This document shows, in pieces, positions 1 to 11,563 of a stretch of DNA of 64,000 bases (position 1 is its first letter; each line of letters opens with the position of its first letter). The notes beneath the pieces were generated by a model. The model saw nothing but the letters and a program-made list of their open reading frames with translations. It searched no databases and was not told where the DNA came from. Source of the DNA: Diplolepis rosae. Lineage: Eukaryota; Arthropoda; Insecta; Hymenoptera; Diplolepididae. The DNA is taken from contig JAPYXD010000403.1 in NCBI GenBank assembly GCA_030998225.1, forward strand, positions 310,001 through 374,000, given 5' to 3'. The position numbers were made by a program, and so were the translations under genes.

Positions 1-3000
1 GGATAACACGAACAAAAATTTTAGTATATTGCAATTATACCGACACGGAAAATTCCTTTAAAAGATGTCCAAAATAATTCCTAATAACAAAAATATGAAT
101 TCAGAACCATTTTTAATTTTGAAAACTTCATATGAGGACTTTATTACCGGAGTCTGTCACCGATCCAGCTCTTTAGTTCTCCGCCTGGATCGAAACTGCT
201 AAAAAATCTACCAGGTCTATCCGAGGCAACTATCCGAATGAATCCGAAACCAAATTTTCAATCAAAATCAGTCCCAGTTCGAATTGATTCAAACCGAATT
301 TTTAATCAGAAATTACCTTAATCAGTCCGACCTCGGAATCATCCGGATTGATTCTGATTAAAAAATCGGTTTGGATTCAGATTAATCCTAGCTGGAGCCA
401 CTGATATTCCAAGTTTTGCTACTCAATCGCAGTTAAATTTATAATTAAAATTCAATTGCACTTTTTCATTAATTGAGGAGACGCACTGACAAATGATGGA
501 GCGAGTTGCCTGGTAAACTATCTCCAAGTTATTCTTTGATGAGAACACTGTTACTTTCTGAGGAAAACACTGTTACTTTTGAGGAGAGTTCTGATTCTGA
601 AGATGGTCCGACGGCAACTGAAAATTTGTGGATTCGCAGATGCTTTTATGGACATTTTTGGATCGATACTGGGTTTTGCACTTGATATTTGGCCAACCTC
701 TGGTCGACGTTCCCCCGACCTTGGCACGTGGCTGATATGATCTGCTTTTTGTATATTGAAGGAAAAAGGGGGGAGAATATGTTGGAGTAGCTTCTTCTCC
801 TCTGGTTTCCCACACGTTCCTTCTTCTCAAATCAACTAGCTTTTTAATTTCTCTGTTTTGCTGCGCCGGTCGATATTGTTTACTTAGCAAATTCCGATGG
901 GGTTCCCTCGTTCACACTTTATCAAGGGCTTACGAAGTTTCATTCATTAACGTTTTCTATCTATAAATTCACTATCATCTCTCTCCCTATTACAATTTTA
1001 TTTCCGTACATTTTTTCGTCTAATCAACACTGTTTAAAAGCTGTTGCTTATGCATGTTTTATGTTGAGGGATCGGAATTTTCGTTGAAATGACTCGGAGC
1101 TATTCTTATCGTCCGTGGTTTATATTGATAGGTTAATAATCATGTTTCTGCAAATACATTAAATTTAATACATTGAATTTAATACATAGACATATTTTCG
1201 CACAATTAATAATGATTACATTCACAATGGTTGAAATTCAAATAATTCAATAATTTTGATAATTTGATAAATTTGTCAATATAGCTAGATATGATTTCTT
1301 AAAATGCCGTTTATTTTTTAATATAAGAGAAACATCTATTACACACACATTATTTTTATTATTTTTGTAATTTTTTGCTTTGTTGTTATTTTTATGAATG
1401 AATCTGTATACATACATATACATAATTCGTTTTATTTTTATTTTTTCGTCTAAAAATCTAGCATATTTTTCGATTAAACATTATTTTGTCTATAAAGCAT
1501 CAGCTACATACATATTGATATAAATGAATTTGTTTTAAGAATCACAATTAGATATAATGTTGAGTAACATTCATTAGACACATAAATATTTTGTGCACTT
1601 ACGTTATTTCGCATTCCTATATTTAAACAATTTAACATATTTTGATTAAACATTATTTTCTTAATAAAGAACTAACAATTATGCATATTAATATAAGCAA
1701 ATGTGATCACAATATTGAATGACCTTTATTACATACATAACATACTGCATAATTAAACAAAATAACAGAGAGCTAGGCTAAGTATTACGTCTACAAAAGC
1801 TGGTCAAAGTGAGCCTCCTCTCGGAGCAGCGAATGACACATTTTAACAGTTTCGAGCAGCAATTTTTGTAAGAGCTGGTGACAATTTATCGTCACACCGA
1901 TTGATCCCACCAAAATGGAGGGTGTTCCTGGAGGTATGTTGTATATGTATCTGCATTTATTACTGATATAATGAATAATAAAATGTCATATAATCCAAGA
2001 CAAAAAGTTCCTATTTCCCTGGTTATCTTAAGAACACCGCGATCGAAAATCGTCAAAAAAGTTGTGATCCCAGGAGACCCTGCATAGTTTAAAGTTTTAA
2101 CGATTGTAAAATAATGTTGAGAAAAAATATAATCAAAGAGAAGTTTCGGATCACCTCGGACACAGGCTCTGGACAATTGTTTCTCCACTGTATACGTGTG
2201 ACCGTGATGCAGTGCTCAAAGAACGTCATTATGTGATTGTTTTAACTTACAATCCTGCACGCGTAGGTTTTTTGGGTCACTGATTATGAATTGAAAGTTG
2301 AAAATAGATATTTTTTTTTTTTTTTTTTGGTGAGGAGGAAAAATGGCGAAATATTTTATAGACGTTGTACAGGACTCTCCTAAGACGGGTCTAGGCATAC
2401 TTGTTCAAACCAAAAAACCCCCTCTCTCGAACTAGTACACCGCCCGCATATTATTATTCTAAACTCTTAATTGATCATAAAATCAGTTCATAGGGTTTTT
2501 TCGTACTCTAATAGTAAATTTGAGGTTCATAGCGTAGGATAAATTCTCCTTCCATTTGGGCGGTAAGAATTCCGTAAATTTCTCCTGGAGATACAAATTG
2601 GAGGAAAAGACGCTTATCGTTATGAGTCGCAGGACGAAAGTGACGAGGGAAGTCGTGACGCCTGTGAAATTCCCGACCTGCCCCACGAATTAACCGCGTG
2701 ACCCAATCGCGGACCCGGAAGCAGGTCACATGTCTTATTTCTGCTAGACAACTAGGCAAGTCGTGCCTAGTACAATAATTGCCCTCGGCAAACAATTTTT
2801 ATAAACACGCGGTTTTCTCTTTTACGGCGGACAGCGCGTGCAGTACATTGGCACTATGTTAGATAGTGTCCAATAATATTATTTAACATAAATTTAGTAT
2901 TTCTAATGTTGATAATACTCTAATAATAATAAAGTCCTGAGGTCAGTGTGCCCCAGACTGCATCTTCCGGGTCACGTGGTGGCAGCTGGTCGTCCTGTGC

Positions 3001-3095
3001 GTCCCTCTCCAGCGATCGATAGCGGCGATAATCAAAGCATCGATGTATCGATGCTCGTAAGTCGTCATTGCCGCCTGTAATTCTCCCTCGTTCCC
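1..3095. other. AT-rich non-coding stretch
   Basis: No gene is supported here. Open frames are short, on mixed strands and without recognisable motifs. Bases 200-400 carry many imperfect copies of GATTC/GAATC-type words (for example AATTGATTC, GGATTGATTC), giving a weak internally repetitive look. A T homopolymer lies near 2311-2328. From about 2937 the composition becomes GC-richer, probably where the gypsy relic that follows begins, but I see no recognisable domain before 3096. Confidence 0.6.
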
Positions 3096-4160
3096 TTGTT
3101 AGAGGATTTAATGGACGACTTAAACGCTTGGAAATTAGTGGTACCAAAGAATCACCGCGCGCAAATATTAATCCAATCGCATGAAGCCCCGGAGGCCGGC
3201 CACTTAGGCATAGATAAGACGTATCATCGGGCCGCAATCCAATATTACTGGCCGGGGATGTATAAGGACATCGCCGCATTCGTTCGTAAATGTGTGGCGT
3301 GTCAATTGAATAAACCTGAGCAAGCCCAATCGAGGGGGATCATGACTCAGCGTATAGTCCAGGAACCCTGGTCAGTCGTAGCCACTGATATCATGGGTCC
3401 GTTCCCTCGAAGTAAACGAGGATTTGAATACATAGTCCTCTTGCAGGACCTATTCACAAATTGGATCGAGGTTGAACCCCTGAGAGCGGCCAACGCGAAG
3501 AAAATCATGGACTCGTTTCTGGACGTAGTCATTACTCGCTGGGGAACTCCAGAAGTCCTACATTCCGATAACGGCACCGAATATAACAATAATCTAGTGA
3601 AGGAAGTCGCTACGACGTTCGGTATTCACCATTCCTTCACTCCTCTATATCATCCACAGGCGAACCCAGTAGAACGGACCAATCGGTTCCTTAAAACAAT
3701 GATCAGATCGTTTATAGGAGACGATCATCGAGACTGGGACGCCTTCATTCACGATTTCAGATTAGCCTATAATACGGCATTTCACACGACGATTAATGCC
3801 ACCCCTGCGTTCTTGAATATGGGACGTAAGCCACGTTCGCGATGATGTTTTCGCCGTCTTGGGGAGGGGTGAAACGAGGTGCCCCCTGCGGACGTAGGTT
3901 ATTGGTCAGCTCGTACGTCGAAACTTTTACACTTACGCGACAAGATTTCGCAATGTCAAGATCAGGCATTCGTCAGGCAGGCAAAGTACTATGACCATCG
4001 CCACCGAGACTAGGTCTTTAAGGTAGGCGACTTGGTCAAGAAACCAAACCAGATATTGTCAAGCGCGGCAGGAAACGTTGCCAGTAAGTTGACGCCTGAG
4101 TTCACCGGCCCCTATGTAGTCGTAGAGGTTATCTCCCCCAATGTCTATAAGATTGCTAAT
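3096..4160 (+). pseudogene. Ty3/gypsy integrase, broken C-terminus
   Basis: Integrase inserts retroelement cDNA into the host genome. The open frame 3096-3845 (249 aa) has the N-terminal zinc finger (an H-H pair near residues 28-36, then CVACQ giving CxxC) and the catalytic core. The first Asp lies in TDIMGPFPRS, the second in HSDNGTEYN, and the Glu in NPVERTNRF. The family usually reads QxNGxxER here; this copy has QANPVER. A TGA at 3843-3845 ends the frame. After indels the C-terminal part continues, with a readable GPY/F domain (EFTGPYVVVEV) near 4098-4135. It is therefore a pseudogene. The 3' neighbour is a zinc-knuckle ORF. Confidence 0.8.
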
Positions 4161-4190
4161 GCATGCGATAATAGTCCGCTTTAGTAATTA

Positions 4191-4790
4191 GTGAATTGTA
4201 AGTCGATTAACCTGGGGGCATGCGATAGCCAAGGGAAAACCACCATGAATGGCAGTATCTGTACGGCAAATTTTATTTCAGTCGGAAGAGGCATTGTTTT
4301 GGGGTCCATGAGCGAAGACCGGGAGATTGTTCCCAAAGTGGAAAGGGAGCCGATGGCGGATCGGCTGAAGAAAGCCCTGTCCCCAATAATCTCAGTATCG
4401 GGGTCAGAATCGAGTAGCAGCTCCTCCATGGAGCAACTGTTGCGAGAAGTCAAGGCCTTTGTAGTGAGGTCAGTCCCAGGTGCGGAGGAAGCAGCTGCCC
4501 AGCCACAACCTCAACAGCAGCACCAACCTCAACGGTCACACCAACCTCAGCAACAAGGCCTCCAATAGCCCAGCATCTTTACATGGTCCCTGGACCCAAC
4601 AGAAAGGGCCCTCTTGAGGATTCAGAAGGACCCGGCATTCCGAAGGACAAAGAATGCCAGCTATTGGGACCGGAACAAGGCTTTGAAGGGCCTGTGCCAC
4701 AAGTTCCGACAACCGGGGCACAAGTACTTACATTGCCCCCTGTGGAGCAAACCGCAACGCCCCAGAGAGGGGAATCGATTCTTTTTTTTA
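4191..4790 (+). pseudogene. Gypsy ORF3-like protein with Gln-rich region and degenerate zinc knuckle
   Basis: This frame starts 3' of the integrase and is open to a TAG at 4566-4568 (125 aa). It then continues in the same frame for about 65 codons. The first part has a Ser run (SESSSSSS) and a Gln/Pro-rich stretch (QPQPQQQHQPQ). The second part holds CHKFRQPGHKYLHC, which matches a CX2CX4HX4C retroviral knuckle except that the second Cys is Phe. A nucleocapsid-like module after pol and before the polypurine tract is not the usual Ty3/gypsy order. It could be a real third ORF of this family or a displaced piece of gag from a second copy. Confidence 0.5.
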
Positions 4791-5272
4791 TTATTAAAGT
4801 TGTTTTTTTTGTTTTATTTAATTTAAATTTATATTATTTTGGAGTGGTGCCGACAGACAGGCATGCCTGTGAGCCCAAGTTGGGGGGGTATATACCCCAA
4901 CAAATAAATAGTTTACACTTATAGTCAGTGTCCATTCATTCAGCCATACCTAGCCTAAGTTACGACTAGAGTAGGACAGTAGCTTAAGTTTATTCATAAC
5001 GCCTTTTCGCTTAAGCGGAGCGGGTTTCCATCATGAGCGGGCCCGTCATACTCATAAATATTAAAAGTAAATGGAAGTAAGGTTCTAGTTCTTTTAGTTC
5101 GTTAGCATAAGGATGGTAGCATGTAAATTAATTGAAACCTAGAGTCTGGCACCTGGGAATCCGTTGGCCAATGAATTGTCGTTTTATTTTTCGGTCAAGA
5201 GCATTAAAGATAAATTCTGAAATCACAGGGAGAGAAGGTCATGCTCCTGTTCGGCCCCTTAGGTCTCATCTT

Positions 5273-5470
5273 GGGTGGGGGGAGTTGTGACGTGGTACTT
5301 GTCCACGCACAATAATATGACAATTGAATTAAATTTTTCCAAACCTCGAGCAGAGAATCATGCCCGAGGCTATCTGCGACAGTCGAAAGTCAAGGGTCGA
5401 GCGTAATGTGCTCGGGGGGCTCCTGATTTTGACTTATAATTATGTTCTTTTAATTATTATATACAGGATG
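5273..5470 (+). repeat. Polypurine tract and 5' part of the 3' LTR of gypsy copy A
   Basis: GGGTGGGGGGAG (5273-5284) is a plausible polypurine tract, followed by TGTGACGTGG at 5286, the TG start expected of an LTR. The LTR is interrupted after 5470 by the LINE and resumes at 8870. Only one LTR is in the window, so the boundaries rest on the tract and the TG start. Confidence 0.5.
5371..5470 (+). repeat. 100-bp target-site duplication of the LINE, left copy
   Basis: Bases 5371-5470 and 8770-8869 read the same throughout, from TATCTGCGAC to ACAGGATG. They flank the LINE exactly: its coding sequence starts right after the left copy and its TAA-repeat tail ends right before the right copy. Confidence 0.9.
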
Positions 5471-8400
5471 CAAACTCTCACCATAATTTGTGGGGTAGCA
5501 CGGACACCAACAGAAGAGGTGAGGACCTAGTGGACTATCTAATCACGACTGACTTGGATATTCTAAATACAGGTACTGTACCGACCTTTCGGAACTCTGT
5601 GAGAGAAGAGGTAATCGACATTACCCTCTGCACCGGGAGCTTTAGGGATAAAGTAAAGAAATGGATGGTTTCATACGAACCCTCTCTATCTGACCACATG
5701 CAGATACTGTACGAACTGGAATCACACGCACCCTCTGGCCCCACATGGGTCAGAAACCCGAGGAAAACAAACTGGGAGCGTTATTCCACAGGCCTACAAG
5801 CTGCACTCCATGGGAAAACCATGGAAATCAAAGACGTAGTTGCCCTTGAGAGGGCGGCTGACCAATTCTCGTCGGCCATCATCACTACGTACGAACTCAA
5901 CTGCTTACCTTCGGAAATCAAGAAGGCGCGGGAGACCCACTGGTGGAATGGGAAGCTTGAAAAGCTTCGCAAAGAAACTAGAGAAAGGTTCAGACGGGCC
6001 AAGAAAGGCAATACGGAAGAACTATGGAACTTATCCAATGCAACTAGGGATGCATATAGGAAAGAAATCAGGGAGGCCAAGAATAAGAGCTGGACCTCCT
6101 TCTGTTCGGACATAGAAAAGGGCGCGGAGGCGGCCAGGCTGAACAGATTACTGGCCCGCAACCCAGGAGCTATGTTGAGCACCCTAAAACTACCAGACGG
6201 GACGTACTCAGAGTCGGACAGGGAGACCCTGACCCTTCTGACAATGGCGCACTTCCCGGGCTTTAAAGGTCCAACGGAGGTGGGGTGGAGCTCCCAAAAG
6301 GGCCGACCGCTGCCCGCGACCCAATTGGGTTTACGCGGGCGGCTGGCCCGGGAGATCGCCTCCCCAGCCAGGGTCAGATGGGCCTTGAAGTCTTTCAACC
6401 CCTACAAGTCCCCAGGCCCGGATGGCATCTACCCGGTCCTCCTGCAGAGGGCTGGGGACCCCATCATAGGGCCGCTAGTGAGACTTGCTAGGGCCAGTCT
6501 GACTCTGGGTTATGTCCCCAAGGCTTGGAGAGGGACAAGGGTAATATTTATACCTAAAGCAGGCAAGAACGGATGGACATCTCCGAAGGATTTCCGACCA
6601 ATCAGCCTTACCTCCTTCGTACTAAAAACGGTGGAGAGACTCGTGGACAGATACATCCGCGATAAGATCCTGGCGGTAAAACCACTACACAGCGATCAGC
6701 ATGCCTACAGGGCCGGTCACTCGACCGAAACTGCCCTTAGCAAAGCGGTGAATCTGATTGAGGCCCAAATGAACCTTAAAGGATTTGCTATTGGAACATT
6801 CATGGATATTGAGGGTGCCTTTAACCACACATCCAGTGAAGTGATCAGGAGAGCTATGATAAGACAAGGAGTGCCCATAGCCGTTGTTGACTGGACCTGC
6901 CATATGCTAGGAAACAGGAACATCACGATTACCAAAGGAAATACTACCCTCCAAGGGATCGTTGACTCAGGATGCCCGCAGGGAGGAGTATTATCTCCCC
7001 TGCTGTGGAGTCTAGTGGTGGATGAACTACTGCATCTACTAACCGACCAAGGATGTCACCCCATTGGATATGCTGACGACATCCTAGTCATAGTACGCGG
7101 AATGCATTTGGATGCACTTATGGGCGTAATGCAACAGTCACTAAAAGCTGTGGATACCTGGTGTAGAACAACAGGACTCTCGGTGAACCCAGGTAAGACT
7201 GACGTAGTCATTTTTACCAAGCGGTATAAATGGAGTACATCTAGAACACTGGAACTGAAAAAGCAGCGTCTAGAAATTTCTAAGAGCGCTAAATATCTAG
7301 GAGTTATCTTGGACAATAAGCTCACTTGGAAAGACCACTTCGATAACAAGTGCAATAAATTTATATCAACCCTCTGGCTCTGCAGAAGAGCTATTGGCAA
7401 TAATTGGGGCTTGAAACCCGACACACTGCTGTGGATCTTCACGGAGATTCTGCGACCCAGACTAACGTATGCGTCATTGGTCTGGTGGAGCAGAGTCAAG
7501 CAGAAGACAGCCATGGCCAGGTTGGAAAGACTTCGAGGGCTGATCCTTAGAGGCATCACTGGCGCCTCGAAGTCCTCACCCACAACAGCGTTGGGAGCAC
7601 TAATGGGGCTAGAGCCTCTGCACCTAACCATCACAGCCGAGGCTAGCAAGGCGGCCTGGAGAATTGGGGTAAACCCTAACACAGTGATTTCGAAAAAACT
7701 AAAAACCACTGTCAACATCGCAAAGAGACCGATCATGAAAATGGTAAGAGACAGGACATCTCCACGGTACCTCTTTGACAAAAAGTACAAGGTAAGCTTG
7801 TCAACTATGGAAGATTGGAGGGTGGGTCGCGCACACCTCCCAGGGGACGGAGACAACTGGTTTACAGACGGCTCCAAAAACAGGGAGGGTGCTGGGGCTG
7901 GTGTCTATGGGAAGAACAGCGACACACGCCTCATGGTCCCGCTGGGACCCCACTCCACAGTTCTTCAAACCGAGATTGCGGCCATACTCCAATGCGCACA
8001 CGCAGCACAGAATCATGGTCGCAACAGGAACATCCGCATCTGCTCAGATAGTAGAGCGGCCATCACGACACTAGATAAGTCAGTGACTACCTCGACGCTG
8101 GCCTGGGAATGCTATGAAGCATTGAACAAACTAGCGGATGACAACCGAGTCACAGTCCTCTGGATTCCTGGACACAGGGGTATCAAGGGCAACGAGACAG
8201 CGGATAGACTAGCCAAGCTAGCGACGAAAAAACAAAACCCATCTGGTCTAGAACCAGTAATAGGTATTTCGAACAGGTCGGCCACAGAAGACATTAAAAA
8301 GTGGCTGGCCGAGAAACACCAGGAAGAGTGGCACAAGGCAACGACATGCAAACAAGCCAAAGCCCTCATGGGGGAATATCTAAACCCCAAACGAGCTGCA

Positions 8401-8688
8401 GATCTGCGCAGACTTAGTAGAACCGAGGTAAAGACCATAACAGAAGTGCTTATTGGTCACGGCAACCTCGCCTACCATAGACACAATATAGGGCTTGCTA
8501 AAAGTCCACTTTGTCGACTATGTGGGGAAGACAATGAAACTTCCACCCATATACTCTGCCACTGTCCAGCAATTGGGGACAAACGACAGTCTCTCGCGGG
8601 CTGCGTCTCCATAGACGTAGCCGTGATTCAGACCAAAAACGTGGCCCAGGTCCTTGCCCTTTGGCACGGGCTGTGGGGTCGCGCATGA
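5471..8688 (+). pseudogene. LINE ORF2: partial endonuclease, reverse transcriptase, RNase H, zinc finger
   Basis: An open frame running from the insertion point to TGA at 8688; the first ATG is 5488 and is an internal Met, not the native start. Domains counted from 5488: the end of an APE-type endonuclease (residues 1-75, with the SLSDH motif near 67); reverse transcriptase (about 300-570) with the catalytic YADD at 528-531; RNase H from WFTDGS at about 791 to about 920, with the later acidic site in SDSRAA and the HRGIKGNETAD block; and a C-terminal CX2CX8HX4C finger (CRLCGEDNETSTHILCHC) near 1009. The N-terminal endonuclease residues and ORF1 are absent, so this copy cannot be autonomous. 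There are no frameshifts or internal stops in 3.2 kb. Confidence 0.9.
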
Positions 8689-8769
8689 GGTTTTTAGTTG
8701 GTGATGCAACGGGATTACCCAAGCATCAGGGGCCCTTCGGGGTCCCAGCCATATTTATAATAATAATAA
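5471..8769 (+). mobile_element. 5'-truncated non-LTR retrotransposon (I/R1-type LINE with RNase H)
   Basis: The insertion starts inside the endonuclease domain, so it is 5'-truncated as expected from incomplete target-primed reverse transcription. It ends in a (TAA)n tail (about 8756-8769) and is flanked by a 100-bp direct duplication. A TAA tail and an RNase H domain are known in the I group of LINEs; an R1/LOA relative cannot be excluded. The single ORF is intact over 1066 codons, so the insertion is fairly recent even though it lacks ORF1 and most of the endonuclease. Confidence 0.9.
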
Positions 8770-8869
8770 TATCTGCGACAGTCGAAAGTCAAGGGTCGAG
8801 CGTAATGTGCTCGGGGGGCTCCTGATTTTGACTTATAATTATGTTCTTTTAATTATTATATACAGGATG
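8770..8869 (+). repeat. 100-bp target-site duplication of the LINE, right copy
   Basis: Matches 5371-5470. It directly follows the (TAA)n tail and leads back into the interrupted gypsy LTR (8870 onward). Confidence 0.9.
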
Positions 8870-8975
8870 TTAAATGTTAGTTTACCTCAGGGGAGAGGTT
8901 AGACTCCCGGAGAACCTATTCCTGACTGCCAGACCAAGGATTCCGATCACTAATAACTTTAATAGCATTTTAATT

Positions 8976-9181
8976 CTTCAAGTGTAGTACACATCAAATG
9001 TGTTTGAAAGAAAAACGACACTTTCGGACCAAGTCATTTTATTTTAAAAAACAGTTCCAACGTTTCGAGAACACAATGGATCTCCTCATCAGGTAATAAA
9101 AGCTCTTATTGCTTTACCAACATTAGTATTAAGTTTTTAAATCTGTAATAATAAATTGTTTTACAGCGATTGTAACAGATA
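8976..9181 (+). repeat. Left terminal inverted repeat of the Penelope-like element
   Basis: Reads from TTCAAGTGTAGTACACATC to TTACAGCGATTGTAACAGAT, and is matched in inverse orientation with a few differences by 11361-11563. It contains the hammerhead-like motif at 9061-9092 on the minus strand. Confidence 0.85.
9061..9092 (-). ncRNA. Hammerhead-ribozyme-like core in the left arm
   Basis: On the minus strand CTGATGAG (9092-9085) is followed by a short pairable segment (GAGA...TCTC) and then GAAACG (9066-9061). This is the order CUGAUGA - stem II - GAAA of a hammerhead core. Penelope-like elements are known to encode minimal hammerheads. Stem III and the cleavage site are not clear to me, so activity is not claimed. 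Confidence 0.5.
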
Positions 9182-9202
9182 AAAGATTGATCGTCTTTTT
9201 TA

Positions 9203-10998
9203 AATGACGAAAAACAATTACTTGTAACAAAAGCTGATAAAGGAAATATCAAGGTCGTTTTAAACAAATCTGATTATAACAAAAAAATGAATGACCTTCT
9301 TAATGATCGATCAACATATGAAAAAATTGACTCAAATCCACTATCACAATTACAAAAAAATGTTTTCAAAAAACTAGACAACTGTAGAAAGAAAGGTTAT
9401 TTAAACGAAAATATAAAAAGAAAAGACTTAATCACTTCGAATACCTTATTGGCTAGAATCTATGTATTACCAAAAGTACATAAAGATAATTATCCACTAA
9501 GACCGGTAGTTTCTTGTGTAAACTGTCCCACATATAATATGTCTAAAAGTTTTAACAAGAGCCTTAACGATTCATTACCAAAACCACGTTCTTTTATAAA
9601 AAAGCTCTTTATCTTTCAGAGAAACCATAATAAAAAACCAAATTCCAAATAATTACATAATGATTTCAGTGGATGTGATGTCACTATTCACTAATATTCC
9701 TTTAAAACTAATACGAAAAAGCATAGATAAAAGATGGCACTATATCGAAAAATGCACAAAATTACCTTTTAGAAGAATTTAAAGATGGAATAGAATTCTT
9801 AATGAACAACACATTTTTTCAATTTAATAACTTTTATTACAGACAATCGTTTGGAACACCTATGGGCTCACCAATTTCTCCTATTTTAGCTGACTTAGTA
9901 ATTCGAGATTTAGAAACAAATGTTTTAGAAAAATTTGATCTTAATATTCCAGTTTATTATAGATATGTGGATGATAGTGGAAGAAGTCTGAACTAAATTT
10001 AACAATTTGAGGAAAGTAGATGGCCTTTCCGGTTTTGTATAATTATTTAAGTCAGTGAAATATGATAAATAAATAATATAGATGGTAGAATATTTTTAAG
10101 ACCGAAAAAAATTTGAAAGCGTGCATCTTGCATGTGTCAGGAGGACACAAGATGCAAGATGCACCGAAAATTATTTGAAATGCTGTAAGCGGTGTTGGCT
10201 TGGTGCGTTTATCACAGTAAGTCCCCGGAAAGGCAAGTATATTGGGAGGTTCGTTTCCTCCTGACACATGCAAGATGCACGCTTTCAAATTTTTTTCGGT
10301 CTTAAAAATATTCTACCATCTATATTATTTATTTATCATATTTCACTGACTTAAATAATTATACAAAACCGGAAAGGCCATCTACTTTCCTCAAATACTA
10401 TAATACCGGTAACATCGAAAATTATTAATTAAATTTAACAATTATCATGATAGACTCCAATTTACATATAAAATTGAAAATGAACACAATTCGATAAATT
10501 TTTTGAATTTAACCATCATGAAAAATGAAGATAATTCCATAAAAACTAATTGGTTCCACAAAAATACTTATTCTGGTAGATTCTTAAATTATTTTTCTAA
10601 CCATCCTTTACAACACAAAATCGGAATAATAAAAAATTTGGTTGTCTCCGCTATCTTACTTGCTAACAAATCCTTCCACAATGAAAATTTAGACATTATT
10701 AAGAACTATTTGGAATAAAATAATTATCCAAAAAATATTATCATTAAACATATTAATAAAAGAATTATTGAATTAAATGAGGGAATAAAAATACCCAAAC
10801 AAAACATAGATATTGAAAAGAAAGAAAAAGAAAAAATTATCACAATTCCTGACAATGGCACTATTTCTGAAAATATAAAGAGAGTTTTAAACAAATATCA
10901 AATAAACACCATTTATAAAATAAATTCTAAATTAAACAGGTTTGTAAGATTAGGTAAGGATCCTGTATCTTCATCAGAGAAAAAGAATGTTAATTACC
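9203..10998 (+). pseudogene. Penelope-like reverse transcriptase, fragmented
   Basis: Fragments in order: TKADKGN block (about 9224-9245); KADKG-to-PKVHK region with YVLPKVHK and PLRPVVS (open frame 9287-9652); GTPMGSPISPILADL and the catalytic YVDD (9802-9996, YVDD near 9964-9975); FNNYHDRLQF and NFLNLTI (about 10432-10510); a thumb/linker region (10503-10718); and a last piece to about 10998 ending in NYLIYK, where a GIY-YIG domain would normally start. Several stops and frameshifts and a 400-bp insertion separate these. The enzyme is dead, and the nuclease domain is missing. Confidence 0.8.
10008..10393. repeat. Fold-back insertion: perfect 137-bp inverted repeat with 112-bp spacer
   Basis: Arm 10008-10144 and arm 10257-10393 are exact reverse complements as far as I can read, from TGAGGAAAGTAGATGG inward to GTCAGGAGG. 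The spacer 10145-10256 repeats GATGCAAGATGCA-like words. It sits just after the YVDD motif of the Penelope RT. The 14-mer TAAATTTAACAATT occurs before the left arm (9993-10006) and again at about 10425-10438, which could be a duplication made on insertion. No ORF is present. It resembles a fold-back or MITE-type element. Confidence 0.75.
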
Positions 10999-11360
10999 TA
11001 ATTTATAAATGAATGTAAGAATTTAATTTTAATTTTTTTTTTAAAAAAGCTGAAGGAAAAATATCTCACCTTATCTTATGTTGTTTCCTGAATTTTATTT
11101 AGTTTTAAACAAATTTGACTTCTTATTGTCTCCGTAATTTTAAACTTCGACGATACGCTCCTGTTCATATTATAGTAATAAGTAAATGACAATTTTAAAA
11201 TTCAGTTAAGTCATGAGCAAAGCCCCGTGCTCTTACTTTCAAACAAAATTTCATACTTGTTTAACCTTACAATGTTTGTAAATTATCATGTTTTATATTT
11301 TTACTTTTACAATTTTTAAGGTACATACTTTTTTTATATAATAATACGTTTATAATATTT

Positions 11361-11563
11361 TATCTGTTCAATCGCTGTAAAACAATTTATTATTACAGAT
11401 TTAAAAACTTAATATTAATGTTGGTAAAGTAATAAGAGCTTTTATTCCCTGGTGAGAAGATACATTGTGTTCTCGAAACGTTGGAACTGTTTTTTATAGT
11501 AAAATGACTTGGTCCGAAAGTGTCGTTTTTCTTTTAAACACATTTGATGTGTACTACACTTGA
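11361..11563 (-). repeat. Right terminal inverted repeat of the Penelope-like element
   Basis: Inverse copy of 8976-9181. It holds a second hammerhead-like core on the plus strand: CTGGTGAG (11449-11456), a pairable segment, then GAAACG (11475-11480). The CUGAUGA box has a G for A change, so this copy is probably inactive. Confidence 0.8.

Larger units (their letters stand above)
3096..5470 (+). mobile_element. Decayed Ty3/gypsy element, copy A (3' part)
   Basis: The 3' part of a gypsy-type LTR element: integrase (3096-4160), an extra zinc-knuckle ORF (4191-4790), untranslated region, a polypurine tract (5273-5284) and the start of an LTR (TGTGACG at 5286). No gag, protease or RT is found upstream, so the 5' half is missing. 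The LTR is split by a LINE inserted after 5470 and resumes at 8870. Its far end cannot be fixed; a Penelope-like element begins at about 8976. The integrase is close to that of the relic at 50.7-52.9 kb (shared words around DIMGPF), so both belong to one family. Confidence 0.75.
8976..11563 (+). mobile_element. Penelope-like element with terminal inverted repeats, degenerate
   Basis: Reverse-transcriptase pieces typical of Penelope-like elements lie between inverted copies of a roughly 205-bp sequence (8976-9181 and 11361-11563). The coding region has stops and frameshifts, a foreign inverted repeat in the middle, and ends at about the point where the GIY-YIG endonuclease should begin. The arms carry hammerhead-like motifs, which are known from Penelope-like elements. 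Confidence 0.8.

Noticed and set aside
5781..8438. Several long minus-strand and alternative frames over the LINE
   Set aside because: They are shadows of the intact 1066-codon LINE ORF.
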